Shown one piece after another: positions 33,277 through 41,027 of a stretch of DNA of 64,000 bases (within the stretch, counting starts at the first letter, position 1; the number at the start of each line of letters is the position of its first letter). The stretch comes from Streptomyces caatingaensis (GTDB taxonomy: Bacteria; Actinomycetota; Actinomycetes; Streptomycetales; Streptomycetaceae). The notes beneath the pieces are model-generated. The model saw nothing but the letters and a program-made list of their open reading frames with translations, searched no databases and was not told where the DNA came from. The stretch is from assembly GCF_001187435.1 (NCBI RefSeq), contig NZ_LFXA01000017.1:62001-126000 (forward strand), written 5' to 3'. The position numbers and the translations under genes were made by a program.

Positions 33277-33446
33277 GGCGTCTCCTGCCCCTCCGGTGTG
33301 GAGCGCATGGTCCTGCCGGTGCCGGGTGCTGTCCAGAGCGGCGCGGGATGGTATCGCGTGCGACGGGCAGGTGTGCGAGTGGCAAGATCCTCCGGGGGAC
33401 GCCGCGTGCCCGGCGCGGCACCGCAGTCGAGGAGGGGTGGGGTTCA

Positions 33447-34055
33447 GTGGGGCCGACGAGGAGAGACGCGAGGACCGCTTCCGGCGGCCGGCCGGTGCCG
33501 CGGCGGCTGCTGGCCGCCGCGACCCGGCTCTTCGCGGACCAGGGCTACGACCGGACCTCCGTCCAGGAGATCGTCGAGGCGGCCGGGGTCACGAAGGGGG
33601 CGCTGTACCACTACTTCGGCTCGAAGGACGATCTCCTGCACGAGATCTACGCGCGGGTGCTGCGCGTGCAGCAGGAGCGCCTCGACGCGGTGGCCGCGTC
33701 CTCGGCGCCGGTGGCGGAGCGGTTACGGGCGGCGGCGGTGGACGTCGCGGTGACGACGATCGAGAACCTCGACGACACGAAGATCTTCTTCCAGAGCATG
33801 CACCGGCTGGGGCCCGAGAAGTACCGGCAGGTGCGGGCCGAACGGCGGCGGTATCACGAGCGCTTCCGCGCGCTGATCGAGGAGGGGCAGCGGGAGGGGG
33901 TGTTCAGCGGGGCCACCCCCGCGGATCTCGTGGTCGACTACCACTTCGGGTCGCTGCACCATCTGAGCAGTTGGTACCGGCCGGACGGGGCGCTGACGCC
34001 GCGGGAGGTCGGGGAGCATCTGGCGGATTTGCTGCTGCGGGCGTTGCGTCCGTAG
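33447..34055 (+). CDS. TetR-family transcriptional regulator
   Basis: A 202-aa TetR-type protein with a canonical helix-turn-helix: RLLAAATRLFADQGYDRTSV, then EIVEAAGVTKGALYHYFGSK (about residues 19-60). The C-terminal domain (KIFFQSMHRLGPEKYRQVRA, then VFSGATPADLVVDYHFGSL) resembles regulators of acyl-CoA or steroid-type catabolism. The GTG start lies after GAGGGGTGGGG. A longer frame to 33348 lacks a ribosome site. Its target cannot be read here. The flanking hydrolase gene is divergent and is a candidate. Confidence 0.85.
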   Translation: MGPTRRDARTASGGRPVPRRLLAAATRLFADQGYDRTSVQEIVEAAGVTKGALYHYFGSKDDLLHEIYARVLRVQQERLDAVAASSAPVAERLRAAAVDVAVTTIENLDDTKIFFQSMHRLGPEKYRQVRAERRRYHERFRALIEEGQREGVFSGATPADLVVDYHFGSLHHLSSWYRPDGALTPREVGEHLADLLLRALRP

Positions 34056-34062
34056 GGGGTTT

Positions 34063-34213
34063 TGCTCCCCGCCCCGCCCTTTCACCGTTTCCCACCGCTC
34101 TGCCGCGCGGGGTGTCCTCAAACGCCGGACGGGCTGAACCGGCCCGTCCGGCGTTTGAGGACAAAACCGCGGCGTAGCCGCGCAGAAACGGTGAAAGGGC
34201 GAGGCGGGGAGCA
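34063..34213. repeat. Complete nested palindromic repeat element
   Basis: Two nested inverted repeats form a 151-base element between convergent genes. The outer arms (34063-34091 and 34185-34213) begin TGCTCCCCGCC and end GGCGGGGAGCA and match over about 29 bases with one difference. The inner arms (34114-34134 and 34142-34162) are perfect over 21 bases, GTCCTCAAACGCCGGACGGG plus C, separated by seven bases. Part of the outer arm recurs at 25666 and the inner core at 2154-2260. The position and structure fit a non-autonomous palindromic element also used as a bidirectional terminator. Confidence 0.85.
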
Positions 34214-34232
34214 CAACCCGGGCCACCGCCCC

Positions 34233-35186
34233 CTACGCATGGCAGGACAGCGGACGCCCCCCGTTCATCTCCGCCATGTCCCGCAGGACGGCGGGAAGAT
34301 CCAGCGGCGAGCCGTCCAGATCCGCGTACGCCCGGTGCAGATTGCCCACCAGCCGCTCGCTCTCCTTGAGCCCGGCGAACTCGCCGAGGTCGGCGTCCCG
34401 GGCCACCTCCAGCGGGGTGCGGCCCGCCGCCCGCCCCGCGGCGGCCAGTTCCGAGACGTACCGCAGGTACCGCTCGACCGTGTCGAAGACGCCGGGGTCG
34501 GTGACGGGCCCGTGCCCCGGCACGACCACCGACGCGTCCAGCCCCCGCAGCAGCTCCAGCGCCCGCAGCGACCCGCTCAGCGACCCGAAGGGGATGAAGG
34601 GGGTACCCCCGTTGAAGACGAGGTCGCCGGTGAAGACGATGCGCTGCCGCGGCAGCCAGACGACGGTGTCGCCGACCGTGTGCGCGGGCCCGGGGTGGAA
34701 GAGCCGCACCTCCGTGTCGCCGAGGTGCAGCGTGAGGGAGTCGGTGTACGTGAGCGTCGCGGGGGTGATGCGCACGTCGCCGTACTCCACCCACGGCCAG
34801 ATCGCGTGCAGTTGGTGGCCGACGGCCAGCGTCTGCTCGCGGCAGCCGGCGTGGCCGACGACGGTCGCCCCGAGCGCGGCGAACACGCCGTTGCCGTACG
34901 TGTGGTCGCCGTGGTGGTGGGTGTTGACGACGAGGGACGGCGCCGGGGCCCCGCTCCCCGCGATCGCGTCGCGCAGGAGCTCGGCGCGCCGCACGGTCGG
35001 CGCGGTGTCGATCAGCAGCGTCCGGTCCCCGTCGGTGACGAACCCGGCGTTGTTCAGGCACCAGCCGCCGTCCGGCTGGACGTACGCGGTCACGCCGGGC
35101 GCGAGCGGCACGGTGTAGGGCTCGGGGACCGCCGAGGGGCCGGACACGGCCTCGGGGGTCGGGGACGTGTGGGTACTGCTCGCCAT
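34233..35186 (-). CDS. Metallo-beta-lactamase-fold hydrolase
   Basis: A 317-aa MBL-fold enzyme. The zinc motif HxHxDH appears as NTHHHGDHTYGNG (about residue 90), a third His ligand in HPGPAHTVGD (about 167), the bridging Asp in VFTGDLVFN and the final His in VVPGHGPVTD. This is the cyclase/hydrolase-type set, and the substrate could be a thioester, lactone or other ester. A C-terminal helical region (about 240-317) extends the fold. There is no signal peptide. It lies upstream of and convergent with the tetR gene and separated from marR by 60 bases on the same strand, so it might be transcribed with marR. Confidence 0.88.
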   Translation of the reverse strand: MASSTHTSPTPEAVSGPSAVPEPYTVPLAPGVTAYVQPDGGWCLNNAGFVTDGDRTLLIDTAPTVRRAELLRDAIAGSGAPAPSLVVNTHHHGDHTYGNGVFAALGATVVGHAGCREQTLAVGHQLHAIWPWVEYGDVRITPATLTYTDSLTLHLGDTEVRLFHPGPAHTVGDTVVWLPRQRIVFTGDLVFNGGTPFIPFGSLSGSLRALELLRGLDASVVVPGHGPVTDPGVFDTVERYLRYVSELAAAGRAAGRTPLEVARDADLGEFAGLKESERLVGNLHRAYADLDGSPLDLPAVLRDMAEMNGGRPLSCHA

Positions 35187-35248
35187 CTGCGCCTCTCCTC
35201 GTCGCCGGACAGGCCGTCAGAATACGGGCATGCCCGGCTGAGGGGCGT

Positions 35249-35683
35249 TCAGGAGCCGGGCCGCAGCCCGTCCCGCAGCCGCTCCAGCAGCGCGTAGAGC
35301 GCGGTCCGCTGCTCGGCGTCGAGCGCGTCCAGCGCGGTGTGCGTGGCGTGCATCCCGGCCCTGACCCGGCGGATGGTCTCGCGCCCCTCGTCCGTGGCGA
35401 CGACGTTCTTGACCCGGCGGTCGGACGGGTCGGGCTCGCGGCGCACCAGGCCCCGGGCCTCCAGCCGGTCGACGATGCCAGTGACGTTGGAGGCGTCGCA
35501 CACCAGCAGGGTGGCGAGGCCGCGCATGGGGACGGGGCCCTTGAGGTGCGCGAGCAGCTTGGCCTGGACGCCGGTGAGGCCGTGCCGCGCGGCGGAGGCG
35601 GAGAAGTCCTGCCACTGGGCGGTGCCGAGGGCCGCCACCAGTTCGAGGAGCCGCTCCTTGGTCGGGGAGGTCGGGGCGGTCAT
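35249..35683 (-). CDS. MarR-family transcriptional regulator
   Basis: A 144-aa winged-helix repressor of the MarR family. The recognition region is GLATLLVCDASNVTGIVDRL and the wing is REPDPSDRRVKNVVATDEGR, typical of regulators that sense phenolic or oxidising compounds. The ATG (MTAPTSPTKERL) is preferred over an upstream TTG at 35701 because that TTG lies in the operator region. The divergent MFS exporter gene is its likely target, and three copies of one palindromic site lie between the two genes. Expression is probably autoregulated. Confidence 0.92.
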   Translation of the reverse strand: MTAPTSPTKERLLELVAALGTAQWQDFSASAARHGLTGVQAKLLAHLKGPVPMRGLATLLVCDASNVTGIVDRLEARGLVRREPDPSDRRVKNVVATDEGRETIRRVRAGMHATHTALDALDAEQRTALYALLERLRDGLRPGS

Positions 35684-35697
35684 GCGGCCCAGTCTAC

Positions 35698-35788
35698 TCA
35701 AGAGCTTGAACCCCTAAACCATTAACTTGACTACCTCAAGTATCGGGTCTAGCTTTGCCCGGTCGTCGGTGCTTGAAGACATCAAGCA
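35698..35788. promoter_or_regulatory. Triple MarR-type operator in the marR/MFS divergent region
   Basis: Three palindromes share the half-site CTTGA/TCAAG. They are TCAAG-AG-CTTGA (35698-35709), ACTTGA-N5-TCAAGT (35725-35741) and TGCTTGA-N5-TCAAGCA (35770-35788). The last two are perfect and 46 bases apart centre to centre, about four helical turns plus. The region is lower in GC than its surroundings. Such multiple sites suggest cooperative repression of both divergent genes by the MarR protein. Confidence 0.75.
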
Positions 35789-35831
35789 TTCAGCTCCTGA
35801 AGCATTCGGTACCCACCCGGAGGAACCCCCC

Positions 35832-37337
35832 ATGTCCCCGTCCGCGTCGGCCCCGCCGAGAAGGCCGGCCCCGCCGAGAAACGAGACCCTGATCGTCTTC
35901 GCCCTGAGCCTCGCGGCGATGGTGGTCTCGATGATGCAGACCCTGGTCGTCCCGATCCTCGGTCTCATCCAGCACGACCTGGGGACCTCCTCGGCGAACG
36001 TCAGCTGGGTCACCACCGCGACCCTGCTGTCCGCCGCCGTCTTCACCCCGCTGCTCGGCCGCTTCGGCGACCAGCACGGCAAGAAGAAGACGCTCGTCGG
36101 CGTCCTCGTCGTGATGGTCGCCGGGTCCGTCCTGGCCGCCGTGACCCACTCCCTGCTCTGGCTGATCGTCGGCCGGGTGCTCCAGGGCGCCGCCACGGCG
36201 ATCTTCCCGCTGGCGCTCTCCGTCCTCCGCGAGGAGATCCGCCCCGCCCGGCTGCCCGGCGCCATGGCCATGGTCAGCGGCACCCTCGCCTTCGGCAGCG
36301 GCCTGGCGCTCGTCGCCACCGGCCTGCTCACCTCCGGCGACGACCCCGACTACCGCAGCGCCTTCTGGCTGGCCACCGGGCTGGCCGCGCTCGCCCTGGT
36401 CGCCGTCGCCGCCCTCGTCCCCGCCACCCGCGAGACCACCGGCGGCCGCACCGACGTCCTCGGCGCCCTCGCCCTGGCCGCCACCCTCGTGCTGCTCCTG
36501 CTGCCCGTCACCCAGGGACACGAGTGGGGCTGGGGCTCCGGCCGCACCCTGGGCTGCTTCGCCGGCGCCGTGGTCACGGCCGTCGTCTGGGTCCTGGTCG
36601 AGCGGAAGGTGCGCGAACCGCTCGTCGACATGCGGATGTTCGCCCACCGGCCGGTGCTCTTCGCCAACCTCGCCGGGCTGCTCGTCGGCTTCGGCTCCTT
36701 CGCCCTCTTCATCGGCGTCTCCTACCTGGTGCAGATGCCGTCGGCGGTCGCCGGCTACGGCTTCGACGCGACCGTCCTGCGCGCCTCCGTCGAGTACCTG
36801 CTGCCCAGCACGATCGTCTCGCTGCTGGCCGCGCCCGTCGGCGGCAAACTGGTGCGGCACCACGGCCCGCGCCCGGTCCTGCTGATCGCCTCCCTGATCG
36901 GCACCGCCGGCTTCGTCTGGATCGCCCTCGACCACGGGCACACCGTCTCCGTGATCGCCGCCGGGATGTGCGTCGGCGCCGGCATCAGCTTCGGCTACGC
37001 GGCCATGCCCGCCGTCATCGTCACCAGCGTCCCGCCGCACCAGACGGGCATAGCCAACGGCATCAACTCCATCTCCCGCTCCACCGGCAGCGCCATCGGC
37101 AGCGCGATGATCACCACCGTGCTCGCCTCGAAGAGCGTCGGGCACCTGCCGCCGGGCGCGCCCGCGCTGCCCGCCGAGAGCCAGTTCACCCTGACCTTCG
37201 TCATCGCCGGCACCGCCTTCCTGCTCGTCTCGCTGGTCGCCTGGCCGGGACTGCGCGGTGCGCACGCCCCGCGCCCCGCTGGGGTGGCGGGCTCCGCCCC
37301 GGCGTCGGACGCTGAAACCGCAGGCGCCACGCGCTGA
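35832..37337 (+). CDS. MFS drug exporter (EmrB/QacA-like, about 14 helices)
   Basis: A 501-aa major facilitator transporter, probably a proton-coupled multidrug exporter. Fourteen hydrophobic segments can be counted. The MFS motif A is LLGRFGDQHGKKK between helices 2 and 3, and GRVLQGAATAIFPLALSV matches the fourth-helix motif B/C area. A drug:H+ antiporter-2-type motif is suggested by the GIANGINSISRSTGSAIGSA segment. GGAGGA precedes the ATG by seven bases. The gene is divergent from marR and 24 bases upstream of an oxidoreductase gene, so a small efflux/detoxification operon under MarR control is likely. Confidence 0.9.
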   Translation: MSPSASAPPRRPAPPRNETLIVFALSLAAMVVSMMQTLVVPILGLIQHDLGTSSANVSWVTTATLLSAAVFTPLLGRFGDQHGKKKTLVGVLVVMVAGSVLAAVTHSLLWLIVGRVLQGAATAIFPLALSVLREEIRPARLPGAMAMVSGTLAFGSGLALVATGLLTSGDDPDYRSAFWLATGLAALALVAVAALVPATRETTGGRTDVLGALALAATLVLLLLPVTQGHEWGWGSGRTLGCFAGAVVTAVVWVLVERKVREPLVDMRMFAHRPVLFANLAGLLVGFGSFALFIGVSYLVQMPSAVAGYGFDATVLRASVEYLLPSTIVSLLAAPVGGKLVRHHGPRPVLLIASLIGTAGFVWIALDHGHTVSVIAAGMCVGAGISFGYAAMPAVIVTSVPPHQTGIANGINSISRSTGSAIGSAMITTVLASKSVGHLPPGAPALPAESQFTLTFVIAGTAFLLVSLVAWPGLRGAHAPRPAGVAGSAPASDAETAGATR

Positions 37338-37360
37338 ACACGAGACCGAGGAGCGTCAAC

Positions 37361-38281
37361 ATGAAGGCTGTCAGCTACCGCGCCTACGGCGGGCCCGAGG
37401 TCCTGGAGTACGGAGAGGTCCCCGAGCCCCCGGTCGGCCCGGACTCCGTGCTGGTCAGGGTCCGGGCGGCGGCAGTCAACCCGGTGGACTGGAAGGCCCA
37501 GGCGGGCTATCTGGACGGGATGATCGCCCCGGTCTTCCCCGTCGTCCCCGGCTGGGACGTGGCCGGCACCGTCGAGCGGCTCGGTGCGGACACGCCCGAG
37601 CTGGCCGTCGGGGACGAGGTCATCGGGTACGTCCGGGAGGACTTCCTCTCCCGGGGGACGTACGCCGAGTACGTCGCCGCGCCGGTGCGGACGCTGGCCC
37701 GCAAGCCGCGCAACCTCACCTTCGAGCAGGCCGCCGGGCTCCCGCTGGCCGGCCTCACCGCCTACCAGGCGCTCCGGGCGGCCCGGCTGCGGCACGGCGA
37801 GACGGTGCTCGTGCACGGCGCGGCGGGCGGGGTCGGCTCGATGGCGGTGCAGCTCGCGCGCAACGCGGGGGCGCGGGTGGTCGGGACGGCGAGCGAGCGC
37901 AACCACGCGTACCTGCGCTCGCTCGGGGCCGAGCCCATCACCTACGGGGAGGGGCTCGTCGACCGCTTCCGGGCGCTCGCCCCCGAGGGCGCGAACGTCG
38001 TCCTCGACCTCGTCGGCGGCGGTGTCGTCACGACGTCCTCCCACCTCACCGTGCCGGACGCCCGCCTCGTCTCGATCGCCGACCCCTCGGTCACGGAACT
38101 GGGCGGCCGGCTGCTCTGGGTCCGCCCCGACGCGGCCGATCTGACCGCCCTGACCCACCTGGCGGAGCGGGGACGGCTGTGCGTGGAGGTGGCGGAGGTG
38201 TTCCCGCTGGAGCGGGCCGGGGAGGCGCAGCGGCGCAGCGCGGAGGGCCACACGCGGGGCAAGATCATCATCGTCCCGTAG
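37361..38281 (+). CDS. NADP-dependent quinone oxidoreductase-like protein (MDR superfamily)
   Basis: A 306-aa zinc-independent medium-chain dehydrogenase/reductase. The N-terminal GroES-like domain starts MKAVSYRAYGGPEVLEYGEV. The coenzyme-binding loop is VLVHGAAGGVGSMAVQLARN at about residue 148, which indicates NADP(H). The zinc-binding Cys residues of alcohol dehydrogenases are absent, as in quinone reductases. GAGGAG lies upstream and the gap to the MFS gene is 23 bases, so the two are likely one transcript under MarR control. The enzyme could reduce the same toxic quinone or electrophile that the transporter expels. Confidence 0.9.
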   Translation: MKAVSYRAYGGPEVLEYGEVPEPPVGPDSVLVRVRAAAVNPVDWKAQAGYLDGMIAPVFPVVPGWDVAGTVERLGADTPELAVGDEVIGYVREDFLSRGTYAEYVAAPVRTLARKPRNLTFEQAAGLPLAGLTAYQALRAARLRHGETVLVHGAAGGVGSMAVQLARNAGARVVGTASERNHAYLRSLGAEPITYGEGLVDRFRALAPEGANVVLDLVGGGVVTTSSHLTVPDARLVSIADPSVTELGGRLLWVRPDAADLTALTHLAERGRLCVEVAEVFPLERAGEAQRRSAEGHTRGKIIIVP

Positions 38282-38286
38282 GGGTG

Positions 38287-38316
38287 CGCGGGCCGGGCCG
38301 GGGGGCGCGGCCCGCG
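38287..38316. terminator. Stem-loop between convergent oxidoreductase and Nudix genes
   Basis: CGCGGGCC and GGCCCGCG form an eight-base stem with a 14-base G-rich loop, just after the oxidoreductase stop and before the end of the convergent Nudix gene. No T-run is present. Confidence 0.45.
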
Positions 38317-38329
38317 GGCCGGGGCGGTC

Positions 38330-38872
38330 TCAACGCCCGCGGCGCCACTCCCGCAGCCGCCGGTACGCCTCCAGCCCGTCCGGCACCCACGCCCACTCCC
38401 GGAGGCGCGCCTCGAGCTCCGCCTCCGGGAGGAAGGCGTGCCAGGCCACCTCCTCCGCCTGGGGACGCACCGGCACCTCGCAGCGCACCTCGTACACCCC
38501 CGACCACCACGACCCCACCCCCTCCTCCTCGAAGAGGAAGCGGAAGAGCGGCGTCGGCGCGGGGAGGCCGGAGACGCCCAGTTCCTCGGACGCCTCGCGC
38601 AGCGCCGCCGCGTCGTACGACTCGCCCGTCCCGAGGACCCCGCCCACGAACATGTCGTACCGCGACGGGAAGATCAGCTTCCGCACCGTCCGCCGGTGGA
38701 CGAAGATCCGCCCCTGCGGGTCGCGGACCTGGACGAACGTGCAGCGGTGCCGCAGCCCCCGCGCGTAGACCTCGCCGCGGGGCGCCTGCCCCACGACGCG
38801 GTCGTGCTCGTCGACGACGTCGAGGATCTCGTCCGCGGCGAGCGGTTGCGGTACATCGGTCATGTCAGCCAT
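38330..38872 (-). CDS. Nudix hydrolase (isopentenyl-diphosphate isomerase-like subgroup)
   Basis: A 180-aa Nudix-fold protein. The Nudix box GGVLGTGESYDAAALREASE continues into ELGV at about residues 76-99, with the catalytic REASEE glutamates intact. The N-terminal part (EILDVVDEHDRVVGQAPRGE) matches the subgroup related to IPP isomerase and YfcD, whose substrates are mostly unproved. The ATG has weak ribosome signals, and a second ATG three codons later is possible. The transporter gene lies 12 bases upstream on the same strand, so the pair probably forms an operon. Confidence 0.9.
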   Translation of the reverse strand: MADMTDVPQPLAADEILDVVDEHDRVVGQAPRGEVYARGLRHRCTFVQVRDPQGRIFVHRRTVRKLIFPSRYDMFVGGVLGTGESYDAAALREASEELGVSGLPAPTPLFRFLFEEEGVGSWWSGVYEVRCEVPVRPQAEEVAWHAFLPEAELEARLREWAWVPDGLEAYRRLREWRRGR

Positions 38873-38884
38873 GAGGCCATCACA

Positions 38885-39766
38885 TCAGCGCGGCTGGAGA
38901 TCCCGCACCCTCTCCTCGGCCAGCCCCCGCGGCATCGCCGGGTGCCGTCCGATCAGCACGATCCCGACGACGATCGCCGCCAGCCCCGCCGCCTGCCAGG
39001 CCAGCGCCCCCGGCGAGGTCCGCAGCCGGTCGCCGAGGAACCCCACCCCGCAGAGGATGCCGGCCAGCGGCTGGGCGGCGGTCAGGGCGGGCAGGGACAT
39101 CCGCAGCGGCGCCGTCTCGAAGGCGCTCTGCACCAGCACCAGCCCGGTGACGCCCAGCGCCAGCACCGCGTACGGCTGCCAGCTGACGATCAGCGCGGCG
39201 AGCCCGCCGTGCGTCCAGCGCTCGCCGCTGACGCGGGTCAGCGCGTCCTGGACGCCGTACAGCAGCCCCGCCGCCACGGCCAGCGTCGCCGCCTCCGCGC
39301 TCATCCGCAGCCGCTTGGAGACCGCCGCGAGGACCAGCGCGCCGCCGATCATGACCCCGACGATCAGCCAGTGCCGCAGCGGATCGGTCACCGAGTGGCC
39401 GCCCTGCGGCCGGCCCGCGACGATGAACGCGGTCACGCCGCCCGCCAGCAGCCACAGCCCGCCCCAGCCGGTGAGGCCCAGCGGCTGCTTGGTCTGCCAG
39501 CGGGAGAGGGCCATCGCGAACAGCAGGTTCGTCGCGAGCAGCGGCTCCACGAGGGAGATCTCGCCGCCGCCCAGCGCGACCGCGCCCAGCGCCATGCCGG
39601 CGACCATCAGCCCCAGGCCCGCCAGCCAGCGTGGCATCCGCACCAGGTCGAGCAGCAGCCGGAAGGAGAGGAAGTCGCTCATGGGGGCCCGCTGCGCCGC
39701 GTTCTGCTGGAGGACGAAGCCGAAGCCCAGGCAGAGGGCCGCGCTCAGGGCGAAGGCGAAGACCAT
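38885..39766 (-). CDS. DMT/EamA-family membrane transporter
   Basis: A 293-aa integral membrane protein with nine or ten helices and the drug/metabolite transporter pattern of paired repeats. It runs from MVFAFALSAALCLGFGFVLQ to the closing helix AWQAAGLAAIVVGIVLIGRH. The segment GGGEISLVEPLLATNLLFA matches the conserved EamA loop in the first repeat, and SAFETAPLRMSLPALTAAQP does so in the second. The transported substrate is unknown. It is co-oriented with the Nudix gene, 12 bases apart. Confidence 0.85.
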   Translation of the reverse strand: MVFAFALSAALCLGFGFVLQQNAAQRAPMSDFLSFRLLLDLVRMPRWLAGLGLMVAGMALGAVALGGGEISLVEPLLATNLLFAMALSRWQTKQPLGLTGWGGLWLLAGGVTAFIVAGRPQGGHSVTDPLRHWLIVGVMIGGALVLAAVSKRLRMSAEAATLAVAAGLLYGVQDALTRVSGERWTHGGLAALIVSWQPYAVLALGVTGLVLVQSAFETAPLRMSLPALTAAQPLAGILCGVGFLGDRLRTSPGALAWQAAGLAAIVVGIVLIGRHPAMPRGLAEERVRDLQPR

Positions 39767-39989
39767 GTGTCGCGCACCTCAAGACCGGCCGGAGGTCGGG
39801 GACTTGACCCGAGAACGATAGCCGCCTCACGGGCACTGTGCGGAACGAGTACCCCCCTTTCGGACGTTCATCCAGATCCGCCCGGGTCGCCCTGCGGGTT
39901 CCCGCCACCGCCCTTGACGGAAGCTGTGACTAACGCTTTGCTGTCCGTGATCAACAGCTGCACTGGAGGACCGTGGAGGACGCCCACCG

Positions 39990-40976
39990 ATGACCCCTCC
40001 ACGCCCCCTGGGCCGCTCCCGGCTCGGGGGCGGACGTCCGTCCTTCGACCCCGCGCTCGACGACGCCGAACTGGTCACCGTCCGCGACGAGCTGGCCCGC
40101 GGCCGCTGGGCCGAGGCCCGCAGGCTCCTCGCCGAGACCGGTGACGACTGGGACCGCCGCGGCCACCGCCTCCTCGTCCTCGGCCGCGTCCCGGCCGGCA
40201 CCGCCTGGGCCCGCGAGTGGCAGCTCGCCGAGCCCGACAGCGCCGACGCCGCCGCCCTCCTGGCCTGCGCCGCCGCCCAGCAGGCCGCCCGCCGCCGGGA
40301 GGACCCCGAGCGGGCCCGCGCCCTGTGCGCGGCCGCCGCGCGCCTGGCGCCCCTGGACCCCACCCCCTGGCTGGCCCTGCTCCTCCTCGCGCACTCCGGC
40401 GCCGTCGACGACGAGCCCGCCCGCCACTTCGGCCAGGTCCGCGCCCGCCACCCCGAGCACCACCACGCCCACCACCTCATGGCCGCCGGCCTCGCCCGGC
40501 ACAAGGCCGACCACGACGACCCCCTGCACGAGGTCTACGACTTCGCCGCCTGGGCCGCCGAACAGGCTCCCGCCGACTCCCCCCTGGCCCTCCTGCCCGT
40601 CGTCGCCCACGCCGAGCGCTACCGCGCCCTGGCCCGCGCCGGCGTCCTGCCCCGCGACCCCGCCGCCTCCGGCCACTGGACCGGCCGCCGCGCCCGCCAG
40701 GTGCTGGGGGCCGCCTTCGACTGGTGGCTGGAGTGGGACGTCGACGACGTCGCCGAGGACGGCGAGCGGGCCGCCGGCACCACCACCCACCCCCGGCGCA
40801 AGGTCGACCTCAACCACCTCGCCCACGCCAAGTTCCACGAGGGCCGGCTCGCCGAGGCCGCCGCCCTGCTGATCAGGATCGGCCCGCACGTCACCCGGGC
40901 CCCCTGGTCCTACCCCGACCGCGACCCTGCCGCGGCCTACCGCGCCGCCCGCCGGGCCGCCCTCGGCTCCCGCTGA
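39990..40976 (+). CDS. Hypothetical helical-repeat protein
   Basis: A 328-aa protein without signal or membrane segments. It is Ala/Arg-rich and predicted largely helical, with a TPR-like rhythm (ARGRWAEARRLLAETGDDWD, ALLACAAAQQAARRREDPER, FGQVRARHPEHHHAHHLMAA). This resembles a Streptomyces family of unknown function in which single genes stand beside unrelated transporters. GGAGGAC lies nine bases before the ATG. The permease gene follows by about 50 bases on the same strand. No enzymatic motif was recognised. Confidence 0.75.
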   Translation: MTPPRPLGRSRLGGGRPSFDPALDDAELVTVRDELARGRWAEARRLLAETGDDWDRRGHRLLVLGRVPAGTAWAREWQLAEPDSADAAALLACAAAQQAARRREDPERARALCAAAARLAPLDPTPWLALLLLAHSGAVDDEPARHFGQVRARHPEHHHAHHLMAAGLARHKADHDDPLHEVYDFAAWAAEQAPADSPLALLPVVAHAERYRALARAGVLPRDPAASGHWTGRRARQVLGAAFDWWLEWDVDDVAEDGERAAGTTTHPRRKVDLNHLAHAKFHEGRLAEAAALLIRIGPHVTRAPWSYPDRDPAAAYRAARRAALGSR

Positions 40977-41027
40977 CCCCCCACCGCCGACCCCCGCACC
41001 CCCCCACACGACGAAGGACGACCCAGC

